A stretch of 64,000 nt of DNA from Onishia taeanensis (lineage in GTDB: Bacteria; Pseudomonadota; Gammaproteobacteria; Pseudomonadales; Halomonadaceae): contig NZ_FNCI01000018.1 of the NCBI RefSeq assembly GCF_900100755.1, positions 1 through 64,000 of the forward strand, in the 5' to 3' direction. The notes beneath the pieces were generated by a model. It had not been told where the DNA came from. It was given only the letters and a program-made list of their open reading frames with translations, and did not search any database. Of this stretch, positions 52,068 to 61,238 are shown piece after piece. The position numbers were made by a program, and so were the translations under genes. Positions within the stretch are counted from its first letter, which is position 1; each line of letters starts with the position of its first letter.

Positions 52068-52976
52068 ATGCAACATCGGCTAGAGTTTCTTGATCTACAA
52101 GCCTTTATTCAGGTCGCAGAGTTAGGTTCCTTCCACGAGGCCGCGCAGCGCCTGCACCTTTCTCAGCCGGCGCTTTCTCGACGCATTCAGAAGCTCGAGG
52201 AGCTGCTGGAGGTCGAATTGCTGGAACGCACCACCCGGCGAACGCGGCTTACCCCCATCGGCACGGACTTTCTCCCTCGCGCGAGGCGGATGATCGAGGA
52301 GTACGAATCCTCGATTCTGGGGATCCGTGAATTGGCCACGCACCAGAAAGGCACGGTCACCATTGCCTGTATTCCCACCGCGGCCTTCTATTTCCTACCG
52401 AGCGTGATCCGCGGGTTCAGCGAGGCATGGCCAGGCATCCGCATCAGGATCCTCGATGTGAGTGCCAAGGAAGGCCTGGAAAGGGTGATCAGCGGCGAGG
52501 CGGACTTCGGCATCAACATGTTCAGTGCCCAGAGTCCGGAAGTCTCCTTCACACCACTACTGCGGGACCCCTTTGTCCTGGCGCTGCGTTCCGATCACCC
52601 CCTCGCGGATAAAGACGGCATCGAGTGGACAGACCTGGAGCAGGTCAGGCTGATTACCGTGAGCCGGGACAGTGGCAACCGGATGCTGTTGGACAACACC
52701 CTCTCTGCAGAGGGCATCCGGTTGAACAGCTTCTACGAGGTCCAGCACTTGTCGACCTCGCTCGGCCTGGTCGAATCGGGTCTTGGCGTGGCCATTCTGC
52801 CCAAGATGACCATGCCTGGACCTGGCCATGACACCCTCTGCTCACGTGAGCTGCCCGAGCCCAGCATTCAGCGCACCATCGGCCTAGTGAGGAGTAATAC
52901 CCACAGTATTTCCAGCACCGCACAGCTCTTTATCGATATGCTGCTCGAATTTTGGGGAAGCGCCAGAAGCTCGTGA
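52068..52976 (+). CDS. LysR-family transcriptional regulator
   Basis: About 302 aa. The N-terminal helix-turn-helix is at residues 4-63 (FIQVAELGSFHEAAQRLHL, SQPALSRRIQKLEE), and the effector-binding domain follows, with a periplasmic-binding-protein-like fold. It is divergent from the prpF-like gene, so it probably controls the PrpF/TTT operon in response to the transported carboxylate. The ATG at 52068 is preferred; the frame to 52023 would cover the operator. A terminator follows. Confidence 0.9.
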   Translation: MQHRLEFLDLQAFIQVAELGSFHEAAQRLHLSQPALSRRIQKLEELLEVELLERTTRRTRLTPIGTDFLPRARRMIEEYESSILGIRELATHQKGTVTIACIPTAAFYFLPSVIRGFSEAWPGIRIRILDVSAKEGLERVISGEADFGINMFSAQSPEVSFTPLLRDPFVLALRSDHPLADKDGIEWTDLEQVRLITVSRDSGNRMLLDNTLSAEGIRLNSFYEVQHLSTSLGLVESGLGVAILPKMTMPGPGHDTLCSRELPEPSIQRTIGLVRSNTHSISSTAQLFIDMLLEFWGSARSS

Positions 52977-53001
52977 AAGATCGGTGGTGTAGCCGCCATG
53001 A

Positions 53002-53031
53002 AAAAGCCGGCCCCTCGTCGGGGCCGGCTTT
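53002..53031. terminator. Terminator between convergent LysR and BCCT genes
   Basis: A 13-bp stem (AAAGCCGGCCCC and complement) with a 4-base loop, followed by TTCTATT. A-rich on the other side, so probably bidirectional. Confidence 0.85.
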
Positions 53032-53102
53032 CTATTGGGCTGTGCTGACAGACGCCGTGGCAACCAGCGGTGCCTAAGCAGCGACGCGACCGCCTATGTC
53101 GA

Positions 53103-54686
53103 TCAAGCCTCGCGCTTGCTGGGCTGGTCGATCAGCCCCTGTTCGCGGGCCATGGCGTAGGCGGCCTTGGGGCCGGTCCACAGCGAGGGCAGCAGCACCA
53201 GCGATACCGGGATGGCGGTAATCACGATGAACTGCTGCAGCGCGCTGATCTGACCGGCGCCCATGTACAGAAGGATCGCCGCCATGATCGCCATGGCAAT
53301 GCCCCAGAAGGCACGGATCAGCGGGTTCGGCGCGTCGTGGCCGGCGCCCACCACGGAGATCGCGTAGCTCATCGAGTCACCGGTGGTGGCGACGAAGATG
53401 GTGGTCAGCAGCAAGATCGCCAGCGCCATCAGCGTGCCACCCGGCAGCGCCTGGGCCACGGTCAGGGTCGCCACATCGAACTGGAAGTTGTTCAGCGCTT
53501 CGGTCAGGTCGATCACGCCGTTGAGCTGGTAGAAGATGCCCGAGCCACCCAGTAGGGTGAACCACAGGGTCGTGGCCACCGGGGCCATCACCGCCACGGC
53601 GAGAATCATCTGGCGAATGGTGCGGCCGCGCGAAATGCGGGCGACGAAGATCGCCATCAGCGGGCCATAGCCGATGAACCAAGCGAAGAAGAACACCGTC
53701 CACCACTTCATCCACCAGTCCGGCGCCGTTTCGGCGGTCATGGTGGCCATCGTGAAGAAGGAGCTCAGGTAGGTACCAAAGCCCTGGGTGAAGGCATCGG
53801 TCAGGAACAGGGTCGGGCCAAAGACGAAGATCACCGCGGCAATCACCAGCGCCAGGAAGACGTTGAAACGGCTGAGCAGCTGGATGCCGCGATGGATGCC
53901 GGTCATCGCCGAGGTGACGTAAATCGCCCCCAGCGCAGCCAATACGGCCAGTTGAGTGCCATAGCCTTGCGGCAAGCCGAACAGCTCATGCAGGCCAAAA
54001 CTGACCTGAGTGGCCAGGAAGCCAATCGGGCCCACGGTACCGGCGACCACGGCGATCACGCACAGGGCGTCGACCACGCCGCCCAGCGGGCCGCTCATCA
54101 GACGCTCGCCGAGCACCGGGGTCAGCAGGGTACGCGGCTGCATCGGCTGGCCTTTCACGTAGTGGGCATGCGCCATCACCACGGCGGTTAGCGTGCCGAG
54201 CACCGCCCAGGCCAGAAAGCCCCAGTGCATGAAGGACTGGGCCAGGGCACCGGCGACGGCGTCCACGGTACCCGCCTCGGTGTCGAAGGCCGGCGGCGTG
54301 ACCACGAAGTGATAGACCGGCTCACCGGCGGCGAAGAACACGCCACCGCCCGCGAGCAGGGTGCACATGATCATCGACAACCACTTGAAGGTGCTGATCT
54401 CCGGGGTCTGAAGATTGCCCACCTTGGCGGCGCCAGCCGGCGACATGGCAACGCCCATGCCAATGAAGAAGGTCAGCAGCAGCAGCAGTTGGAAGTAGGA
54501 GCCCAGGGTACGAGCGGTCCAGGCGAAACCGGCGCTGATGCCGTTGGCGACCATGTCGATGTCATACAGCGACAGGGCAACGAAGGCGACGATGAAGCCG
54601 ATGCTCAAGATCAGCACCACCGGATCGCCCAGGCGCGAACCGGTGGTGCTGGTCTCTGATGGAGAAGAATGGTCGGGTTGGGTCAT
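53103..54686 (-). CDS. BCCT-family transporter (betaine/carnitine/choline type)
   Basis: A 527-aa inner-membrane symporter with twelve hydrophobic segments. The family signature region is WWTVFFFAWFIGYGPLMAIF (20 residues) followed by VARISRGRTIR. Family members take up betaine, carnitine, choline or other quaternary amines, or act in osmoprotection. Which of these applies is not visible; the betaine-rich context of the window makes such substrates plausible. Its start is separated by about 500 bases from the divergent glutaminase gene. Confidence 0.88.
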   Translation of the reverse strand: MTQPDHSSPSETSTTGSRLGDPVVLILSIGFIVAFVALSLYDIDMVANGISAGFAWTARTLGSYFQLLLLLTFFIGMGVAMSPAGAAKVGNLQTPEISTFKWLSMIMCTLLAGGGVFFAAGEPVYHFVVTPPAFDTEAGTVDAVAGALAQSFMHWGFLAWAVLGTLTAVVMAHAHYVKGQPMQPRTLLTPVLGERLMSGPLGGVVDALCVIAVVAGTVGPIGFLATQVSFGLHELFGLPQGYGTQLAVLAALGAIYVTSAMTGIHRGIQLLSRFNVFLALVIAAVIFVFGPTLFLTDAFTQGFGTYLSSFFTMATMTAETAPDWWMKWWTVFFFAWFIGYGPLMAIFVARISRGRTIRQMILAVAVMAPVATTLWFTLLGGSGIFYQLNGVIDLTEALNNFQFDVATLTVAQALPGGTLMALAILLLTTIFVATTGDSMSYAISVVGAGHDAPNPLIRAFWGIAMAIMAAILLYMGAGQISALQQFIVITAIPVSLVLLPSLWTGPKAAYAMAREQGLIDQPSKREA

Positions 54687-55201
54687 GGGTAGCCTTTAAT
54701 TGGGATGTCATCACGTCAACCGGCGAGCAAAAGCGCCAGCTTGAGAGTCGGGATGAGCGAGCATTTCAACGCCATTGGCGTCAGAAGGGCGATCACTGAT
54801 GGACGATCGGGGATGACGATGTCGGCATCAATGCTGAGCGTTCGCGAGCGAGAGGGGGCTTGCGTTCACGGAGCCTCCTGGCGTGGCGAGAGGGCGGATG
54901 GAGTGGCCTGTAAGGCCAGCGAGAATCGGGCAGCCGATTGGAAAACCGCGCAGTATAACGGCGCGCCCGCCGGGCTTCAAATATCATTGAACGCCCGCTC
55001 AATACCGAATCGCTAGCGGATCGGCTAGACTGCGCGGCCTTGCGCGGCGTTCCAGGACGCTTTCGATGAGACGTTTTTGCCGGCTCTTTCTCCCGCTATT
55101 ACCCACCGGCCATGCTCGTCGCTTTACATATCGTCCGTACCAATCGCCCTGACGGACAAGCCGCCTTACAAACCGCCCTGAAAGAAAGGAGCCCAGGCCA
55201 A
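54687..55201. other. Divergent intergenic region, BCCT and glutaminase genes
   Basis: 515 bases without a supported gene. It must hold both promoters. Small open frames here have no family resemblance; the frame that runs from 55112 into the glutaminase gene lacks a ribosome-binding site. Confidence 0.6.
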
Positions 55202-56143
55202 ATGACCGCCGACCTCGACCACGATGCCCTTCAGGCACTGCTCGACCGCCTCAGCAAGGACGCCCCTCGCTGCTTCAACGAGGGCAAGGTCGCCGACTAC
55301 ATTCCGGCCCTCGGCGAGGTCGACCCGAATCATTTCGGTATCGCCGTCTGTCATGTCGACGCCCGGGTGCAATACGCAGGCGATGCGCTGACCCGCTTCT
55401 CGATCCAGTCGATCGTCAAGGTGCATGCGCTAGTGCTGGCCATGCAGCGCCTGGCCCCAGACGACATCTGGTCGCGGGTCGGCCGCGAGCCCTCGGGCCA
55501 GGCCTTCAATTCCATGGTGCAGCTCGAGGTCGAGCGCGGCGTGCCGCGCAACCCCTTCATCAACGCCGGCGCACTCCTGGTCACCGACCTGCTGGTATCG
55601 CGCATCGTGTCGACCCAGTACACCCTGCGCGAACACCTGCGGCGGCTATCGGGCAGCGACGACGTCGGCTTCGACGAACGGGTGGCTCGCTCGGAAATGG
55701 ACCACAAGGCCCGCAACGCCGCGCTGGCCTATCTGATGAAGGCCTACGGCAACCTGGACGCCGACGTGGAGACGGTGCTCGACACCTACTTCCATGGCTG
55801 CTCGGTGGCCATGAACTGCGTGGAAATGGCCCGCAGCGTGGCCTTCCTGGCCAACCGCGGCGTCAATCCGCTAGACGGCAGCCGGGTGGTCTCACCAGTG
55901 GAGACGCGCCAGCTCAATGCCCTGCTGCTGACCTGCGGCCTCTACGACGCCGCTGGCGACTTCGCCTGGCGGGTCGGCCTGCCCGGCAAGAGCGGCGTCG
56001 GCGGCGGCATCATCGCCATTCTGCCCGGGCGGATGAGCATCTGCGTGTGGTCGCCGCGCCTGGACGGCTACGGCAACTCGATTGCCGGCCGCCATGCCCT
56101 CGAGGGCCTGGTCGAAGGCATCGGCTTCTCGCCGCTAGGCTGA
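55202..56143 (+). CDS. glsA: Glutaminase
   Basis: Hydrolyses glutamine to glutamate and ammonia; serine-dependent beta-lactamase-like fold. SxxK nucleophile SIQSIVK (about residue 66-70), the EPSGQAFNS segment, NPFINAGAL, the catalytic Tyr region in YGNLDADVE/YFHGCSVAMNC, and the GKSGVGGGI motif near the C-terminus. The length of 313 aa is standard. The ATG at 55202 has AAAGGAGC upstream. The end overlaps the convergent LysR gene by 9 bases. Confidence 0.93.
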   Translation: MTADLDHDALQALLDRLSKDAPRCFNEGKVADYIPALGEVDPNHFGIAVCHVDARVQYAGDALTRFSIQSIVKVHALVLAMQRLAPDDIWSRVGREPSGQAFNSMVQLEVERGVPRNPFINAGALLVTDLLVSRIVSTQYTLREHLRRLSGSDDVGFDERVARSEMDHKARNAALAYLMKAYGNLDADVETVLDTYFHGCSVAMNCVEMARSVAFLANRGVNPLDGSRVVSPVETRQLNALLLTCGLYDAAGDFAWRVGLPGKSGVGGGIIAILPGRMSICVWSPRLDGYGNSIAGRHALEGLVEGIGFSPLG

Positions 56144-57025
56144 TGGCGTGCTGACTAGCCGGGACTTCAGCCGTTCGACGGCACGCCGAGCCCGGGCCGA
56201 TAGCGGCCACTCGGCCCGATGTAGGAGCCACAGGGTATCGACCACGCCAGGCGCCCCCTCGACGACGCGGATCGCCTCGGGATGCGGGTAGGCCTCCCGG
56301 GCGAAGCGCGGCAGCACGCTGAACCCTAGCCCCTGGGCCACCGGCGCGAGAATCAGGCCAATCTGGTTGGTAAAGCCGTGACGAGACAATCGCCCAACCC
56401 CCGGGTTGCCGGGAAAGCGCCGGCTCAGCAGGCGAGTGGCCATGTCATGGCCGTCGGGGTGGTCGATGAAGCCGAGCCTTTCCAGGTCATTCCAGCCGGC
56501 GACCTCTACGCCCGCCGGCACCACCAGTTCCAGCGCCTCCTTGGCAAACAAAGACACCGTGAGGCGCGGGTCCTCCGGGCGCTGTGTGGCAATCCCCAGT
56601 TCCGCGCGATTGTTCAGCACGGCGTCGATGACCTCGGCGGTGGGGGCGAAGCGATGATGAATGGCGAGCCCCGGCGCCTCGTGCTGCAGCGCCAACAGAT
56701 GGGGATAGATCGCCAAACCGATACTGCCCGGGGTGATCAGGGATAGCTCGCCCTGACTGGCATCATCACCGGCCAGACGCTGCCGGAGGCGCTGGTCGGC
56801 GGCCTGCATTTCCCGCTGATAATCGAGCAGGGCATGCCCCGCCGGGGTCAGCTCCAGGCCACGAGACTGGCGCAGCAGCAGCGGCCCGAGCCGGGCCTCC
56901 AAGTGCTTGATGTGCTGGCTGACCGCGGCCTGGGTCAGATCCAACCGCTCGGCGGCGCGGGTGAAGTTGCCAAGCTCCACCAGCGCCTCGAAGGTTCGCA
57001 GCCACTGGGGCTGAAGCATAAGCAT
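56135..57025 (-). CDS. LysR-family transcriptional regulator
   Basis: About 296 aa with the N-terminal winged helix-turn-helix (LRTFEALVELGNFTRAAERL, 20 residues; TQAAVSQHIKHLE) and an effector domain ending near VDTLWLLHRAEWPLS. It resembles ArgP/GcvA-size regulators. An ATG at 57019 is an equally good start. It is divergent from the VOC gene, so it may control that gene, and convergent with glsA. Confidence 0.88.
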   Translation of the reverse strand: MLMLQPQWLRTFEALVELGNFTRAAERLDLTQAAVSQHIKHLEARLGPLLLRQSRGLELTPAGHALLDYQREMQAADQRLRQRLAGDDASQGELSLITPGSIGLAIYPHLLALQHEAPGLAIHHRFAPTAEVIDAVLNNRAELGIATQRPEDPRLTVSLFAKEALELVVPAGVEVAGWNDLERLGFIDHPDGHDMATRLLSRRFPGNPGVGRLSRHGFTNQIGLILAPVAQGLGFSVLPRFAREAYPHPEAIRVVEGAPGVVDTLWLLHRAEWPLSARARRAVERLKSRLVSTPSA

Positions 57026-57117
57026 CTCTTATCGTGATCATAATCGTATGGTGGTTCTGATTATGCCGGTGGCGGCCTAGCATGCAAGGCGTTCACTCAA
57101 CGCAACAGGAGCGCACC

Positions 57118-57621
57118 ATGAGCCAAGTTTATCCCCGCACCTTTTCCCATATCGGTATCTCGGTCCCCGACGTCGAGGCCGCCCTCAAGTTCTATACCGA
57201 GGTACTGGGCTGGTACGTGATCATGGAGCCCACCACCATCGTCGAAGACGACTCCGCCATCGGCGTGATGTGCACAGACGTCTTCGGCCCAGGCTGGGGC
57301 TCGTTTCGCATCGCCCATATGTCCACCGGCGACCGAGTCGGCGTCGAACTGTTCGAATTCAAGGACCAGGAAACCCCAGAGAACAACTTCGAGTATTGGA
57401 AGACCGGCGTCTTCCACTTCTGCGTTCAGGACCCGGACGTGGAAGGCCTCGCCGAGCGCATCGTCGCCGCCGGCGGCAAGCAGCGCATGCCGGTGCGCGA
57501 GTACTTCCCCGGCGAGAAGCCGTTCCGCATGGTCTACATGGAAGACCCGTTCGGCAATATCCTCGAGATCTACAGCCACAGCTACGAGCTGACCTATGCC
57601 GCCGGGGCCTACGCCTCCTGA
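57118..57621 (+). CDS. VOC superfamily protein (glyoxalase/dioxygenase-like)
   Basis: A 167-aa protein with two betaalphabetabetabeta modules. Metal-ligand candidates: His in FSHIGIS, Glu in VGVELFEF, His in GVFHFCVQD, and Glu in NILEIYSHSYE. This is the four-ligand pattern of glyoxalase I and related enzymes, but the pocket residues do not point to lactoylglutathione. ACAGGAG precedes the ATG. The divergent LysR gene suggests an inducible catabolic or detoxification role. The substrate is unknown. Confidence 0.82.
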   Translation: MSQVYPRTFSHIGISVPDVEAALKFYTEVLGWYVIMEPTTIVEDDSAIGVMCTDVFGPGWGSFRIAHMSTGDRVGVELFEFKDQETPENNFEYWKTGVFHFCVQDPDVEGLAERIVAAGGKQRMPVREYFPGEKPFRMVYMEDPFGNILEIYSHSYELTYAAGAYAS

Positions 57622-57635
57622 GGCTCAGAGACGAC

Positions 57636-57667
57636 AAGGCCCGCAACGCCGAGCGTTGCGGGCCTTT
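57636..57667 (+). terminator. Terminator after the VOC gene
   Basis: Stem AAGGCCCGCAACGC and its complement with a 4-base loop, followed by TTTCTGT. It may also serve the convergent repeat-protein gene. Confidence 0.8.
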
Positions 57668-57724
57668 CTGTATGTCCGGTCAATTTATGCCGGACTCGCT
57701 TTGCCGTCGTTGTTGCGTGCCGGC

Positions 57725-59224
57725 TCAGTAGTCCTTGAGCAGCACCTCGAGGGCAAAGGCATTGCCTGACAGCTCACCGAAGCTGACCACCGGGGCTTCA
57801 GGCACGTCGGCACTCGGCCAGGCGGTCATCATGTCCTCGTAGGCTTCGACCACTTCCGGGTAGGCCGGGCCGTCTGCGGCACTCAGCGTCGCTTCCTGCG
57901 CCGAGAGCATGTCACGGCCAACCAGCATGAAGCCATGACCATCCTGATATTCGGGACCGTTGACGAACTGCTCGCCATCGATGGCCTCAATGTACTCGGC
58001 CAGGGCGGTGTTGGTCAGCGCCAGCAGCACCCGGCTCTGGAAGGTGGCGTCCTGCTTGAGGGACGGGTCGATCGCAGCCTGGGCGTCGTGGATCGCCTGG
58101 CGTGCCGCTTCGTAGTCGTCTTCCAGACCGGACCAGTCGCCGCCTTCAGAGGCTTCTTCTGCCACCTTCATCAAGACCGGCTTGAGGCCTTCCACGTCGC
58201 GGGCATCCAGCCCCGCTTCAAGCGAGGTGTAGTACTCGGCAACGGGGTGATAGAAGTGTGCCAGGGCATTGTCCTTGGCGCCTTCGCGATACAGCTCGCT
58301 TGCCACCCGCAGATGGCCTTCCATCAGCGCCAGGGTAGTGACGTAGACGCCCGGGTTGGTGGAAGAGTAGCTGCTGCCACCTTCACCGCCTTCGCCGCCT
58401 TCGCCGCCTTCACCGCCTTCACCGCCTTCACCGCCTTCACCGCCTTCACCGCCAGCATCAGCGCTAAGGTAATCGAAGACACTAAAGGCGCTTTTGCCGC
58501 CACCTTCGCCACCCTCTCCGCCTTCGCCACCTTCGCCGGACTCACCGCCGTGATGAGAGCTGTGGCCTTCACCGCCTTCTCCCGACTCGCCGCCATGGTG
58601 GGAGCCATGACCTTCGCCGCCCTCACCCGACTCGCCGCCGTGATGAGAGCCGTGGCCTTCACCGCCCTCACCCGACTCGCCGCCGTGATGAGAACCGTGG
58701 CCTTCACCGCCTTCTCCCGACTCGCCGCCGTGATGGGAACCGTGGCCTTCGCCGCCTTCACCGCCTTCACCGCCTTCACCGCCAGCATCAGCGCTAAGGT
58801 AATCGAAGACACTAAAGGCGCTTTTGCCGCCACCTTCGCCACCCTCTCCGCCTTCGCCACCTTCGCCGGACTCACCGCCGTGATGAGAGCTGTGGCCTTC
58901 ACCGCCTTCTCCCGACTCGCCGCCATGGTGGGAGCCATGACCTTCGCCGCCCTCACCCGACTCGCCGCCGTGATGAGAGCCGTGGCCTTCACCGCCCTCA
59001 CCCGACTCGCCGCCGTGATGAGAACCGTGGCCTTCACCGCCTTCTCCCGACTCGCCGCCGTGATGGGAACCGTGGCCTTCGCCGCCTTCTCCCGCGCTTT
59101 CCATCAGCTGGGCGTCGCTATTGCCGACGGCCTCTTCGTCGCCGCTCGCCCAAGCGGCGCTGCTAGCGCCCAGAAAGACACTGGCTCCGATTCCGACCCA
59201 TAACTTCGTCCGCGTGTTGGACAT
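57725..59224 (-). CDS. Exported His/Gly/Glu-repeat protein with helical C-terminal domain
   Basis: About 499 aa. A signal peptide (residues 1-27, ending AAWAS) is followed by ten copies of a 15-residue unit GEGGEGHGSHHGGES (or GHSSHHGG), grouped as two blocks of five. Each block ends in GEGGEGGEGGGKSAFSVF and DYLSADAGG. Each unit gives an HxxHH motif, so about 30 His in all, a likely metal (Zn, Cu, Ni or Fe) binding surface. After a run of GEGG the C-terminal domain (about 210 residues) is helical: LMEGHLRVASELYREGAKDN, FYHPVAEYYTSLEAGL. I do not recognise the family. The ATG at 59224 has GGAG upstream. Confidence 0.75.
   Translation of the reverse strand: MSNTRTKLWVGIGASVFLGASSAAWASGDEEAVGNSDAQLMESAGEGGEGHGSHHGGESGEGGEGHGSHHGGESGEGGEGHGSHHGGESGEGGEGHGSHHGGESGEGGEGHSSHHGGESGEGGEGGEGGEGGGKSAFSVFDYLSADAGGEGGEGGEGGEGHGSHHGGESGEGGEGHGSHHGGESGEGGEGHGSHHGGESGEGGEGHGSHHGGESGEGGEGHSSHHGGESGEGGEGGEGGEGGGKSAFSVFDYLSADAGGEGGEGGEGGEGGEGGEGGEGGEGGSSYSSTNPGVYVTTLALMEGHLRVASELYREGAKDNALAHFYHPVAEYYTSLEAGLDARDVEGLKPVLMKVAEEASEGGDWSGLEDDYEAARQAIHDAQAAIDPSLKQDATFQSRVLLALTNTALAEYIEAIDGEQFVNGPEYQDGHGFMLVGRDMLSAQEATLSAADGPAYPEVVEAYEDMMTAWPSADVPEAPVVSFGELSGNAFALEVLLKDY
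58430..59089. repeat. 330-bp tandem duplication inside the repeat-protein gene
   Basis: Copies 58430-58759 and 58760-59089 appear identical base for base on reading, including the KSAFSVF linker. The unit is 110 codons, in frame, and itself consists of 45-bp subunits with a few differences. Identity at silent sites indicates a recent event. Confidence 0.9.
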
Positions 59225-59392
59225 GATGATCTCCATGCTGTTGCGCTATCGTATTGTGTGAGAAGCGGCAGCCAGCCCGCAGCAACGAGTGACGTGCGCC
59301 GGCCTTGCCCAGGCTGGTAGGATGCCGGCCATTATCCTGAAATACAAACGATTAACATTTGGTCCTGATTTCTCATCTCACCGGAGCCCACC

Positions 59393-60067
59393 GTGATCCT
59401 CTGTATCGCCGACATCCTAACGCCCGAGCTGCTTGAACGGACCCGCGCCACCCTGGCCGAGGTACCCTTCAAGGATGGTCGCGAGACGGCCGGCTGGCAT
59501 GCCCGCACGGTCAAGCGCAACCAGCAGGCCGATGGCCGCAACCCCGAGGTGGCGGCGCTGCGCGAGGAGCTCACCAAGGCGCTCACTCGCCATCCACTCT
59601 TCCAGATGGCGGTACGCCCGGCGCGCATGAAACCGCTGATGTTCAGCCGCTATGATGTCGGCATGGCTTACGGCAATCACGTCGATGATGCCGTGATGGG
59701 CAGCCCCGGCGGCGCCCTGCGCACGGACATCTCCTACACCCTGTTTCTGGGAGATCCCGCGAGCTATGACGGCGGCGAGCTGCTGATCGAGTCCACCGCC
59801 GGCGAGCAGACCTTCAAGCTGCCGGCGGGTTCGCTAGTCCTCTACCCCTCATCGAGCCTGCATCGGGTCGAGGAGGTCACCCGTGGGGAGCGCCTCGCCG
59901 CGGTGGGCTGGGCGCAGAGCCAGGTGCGCGACCCACGCCAGCGCGAGGTGCTGTTCGACCTGGACACCACCCGCCGCCAGCTTTTCGACGAGAGCGGCAA
60001 CACCGATGCCTTCAAGACGCTCTCCAAGAGCTATGCCAACCTGCTGCGGATGTGGGTGGAAGTATAG
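59393..60067 (+). CDS. piuC: PKHD-type Fe(II)/2-oxoglutarate hydroxylase, PiuC/YbiX family
   Basis: A 224-aa double-stranded beta-helix oxygenase. HxD metal ligands in YGNHVDDAVMG (about residue 98-100), distal His in SSSLHRVEEV, and 2-oxoglutarate Arg in GERLAAVGW. YbiX/PiuC relatives are linked to iron uptake and are often next to TonB-dependent receptors, but none is present here. The start is GTG with CCGGAG upstream. It is divergent from the His-repeat protein, with 168 bases between the starts, so shared regulation is likely. Confidence 0.9.
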   Translation: MILCIADILTPELLERTRATLAEVPFKDGRETAGWHARTVKRNQQADGRNPEVAALREELTKALTRHPLFQMAVRPARMKPLMFSRYDVGMAYGNHVDDAVMGSPGGALRTDISYTLFLGDPASYDGGELLIESTAGEQTFKLPAGSLVLYPSSSLHRVEEVTRGERLAAVGWAQSQVRDPRQREVLFDLDTTRRQLFDESGNTDAFKTLSKSYANLLRMWVEV

Positions 60068-60095
60068 GGGGAGGCGCAAGGGCAGGCGACGAAGG

Positions 60096-60839
60096 CTATG
60101 TCAGCGCCTGCCACAGTAAGTTAAAGCCGACGATGAACATCGCCACAATGACCAGCCGGAAGAAAAGCGTTTCATTGACGCGGCTCTGGAGCCACAGGCC
60201 GCTGCGCACGCCGGCCCAGGCGACAGGCACCAGCAACAGCGACGCCCAGGCGCTCGTCAGGTTCACCTCTCCAAGCCAGATGTAGGGGCCGAGCTTGATC
60301 ACGTTGACCACCGCGAACGACACCGCACAGGTCGCAATGAAGGTCTCTTTGGGATATTTGCGCGGCAGCAGGTAGACGTTGATCGGCGGCGCGCCGGAAT
60401 GGGCCATAAAGCTGGTAAAGCCGCAGACGCTGGCGGCAGGCAGGGCCCAGCGGGCTGAAATGGGCTTTTTGGCAACGGGCTTTAGCAGCATATAAGCGGC
60501 GAACAGCAAGGTGATCACGCCGAGCACCAGCCGCACGCCCTGCTCGCTCAGGCTGCCAAACAGCACCGTTCCCACCCCTACACCGACGAACAGCCCGGGC
60601 AGAAAGCGCCAGACTTCGGCCGTTGCCTGCTTTCCCCACCATGCCTTCACCGCAAAGACATCCATGACCAGCAGCAGCGGTAGCAGCAGACCTGCCGCAT
60701 GCGTCGGGCTGATGGCCAGCGCCATCAGCGGTACCGATAGCGTGCCGAAGCCCCCTGCAAATCCGCCCTTCGAGATGCCCGTCAAATAAACGGAAACAAC
60801 GATCAAAAGCCAGGCAACGGCGGAGTATTCAGGGAGCAT
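60096..60839 (-). CDS. TSUP (TauE/SafE) family membrane transporter
   Basis: A 247-aa inner-membrane protein with about eight hydrophobic segments. The family motif appears as GISKGGFAGGFGTLSVPLMA (20 residues) near the start and FTSFMAHSGAPPINVYLLP in the second half, read as FMAHSGAPP. It is distinct from the TSUP protein encoded at 46608. AAGGA lies upstream of the ATG. It is convergent with the PiuC gene. The substrate (sulfite, organosulfonate or other anion) is unknown. Confidence 0.84.
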   Translation of the reverse strand: MLPEYSAVAWLLIVVSVYLTGISKGGFAGGFGTLSVPLMALAISPTHAAGLLLPLLLVMDVFAVKAWWGKQATAEVWRFLPGLFVGVGVGTVLFGSLSEQGVRLVLGVITLLFAAYMLLKPVAKKPISARWALPAASVCGFTSFMAHSGAPPINVYLLPRKYPKETFIATCAVSFAVVNVIKLGPYIWLGEVNLTSAWASLLLVPVAWAGVRSGLWLQSRVNETLFFRLVIVAMFIVGFNLLWQALT

Positions 60840-61238
60840 GCCAAGTCCTTAACGGCTGATAATAAAACCTTGATGAAGCGACAATCGCGGATGATGTTGC
60901 GATGCATGATAATGCCAAAAATGACCGCTAACCGATACATAGACACCCGTTAGACGAGAGATATACCAGATTGAATACCCATACTTAACAGCAGCAGAAA
61001 ATAATATTATCAGCGCCTTATAGAAAAACAGCGGACAATTCATATACCAAAATGCATAAACGCCCTTTTTCGAGAAAAAGACGCCTTAGCGACGATGCCG
61101 CACTACCCACTTATGCAGAAAGGCCGAGAAAATTTCACGATAAAGTCACGCAAAGGGCCCGCTATCCTGATTTGACAGCCCGGAAACAAGGTGACCATAT
61201 TATCTCGGCGGAATAATAAAAACTCACCACCAAGCGAG
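60840..61238. other. A+T-rich divergent intergenic region
   Basis: About 399 bases between the TSUP and ABC binding-protein genes, clearly more A+T-rich than the genes. TTGACA at 61172-61177 and CATATT at 61196-61201 (18-base spacer) could be a promoter for the ABC operon. No gene is supported. Confidence 0.55.

Noticed and set aside
58324-59037. Second minus-strand open frame within the repeat region
   Set aside because: Same cause: repeated units keep several frames open. It has no start signal or non-repeat domain.
58360-59100. Regular short repeats resembling a CRISPR array
   Set aside because: There are no unique spacers; the units are direct coding repeats in phase with a protein.
57935-59203. 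Long plus-strand open frame of 422 codons opposite the His-repeat gene
   Set aside because: It arises because the GC-rich repeat lacks stops in several frames. The minus-strand frame has a signal peptide and a non-repetitive domain; this one does not.
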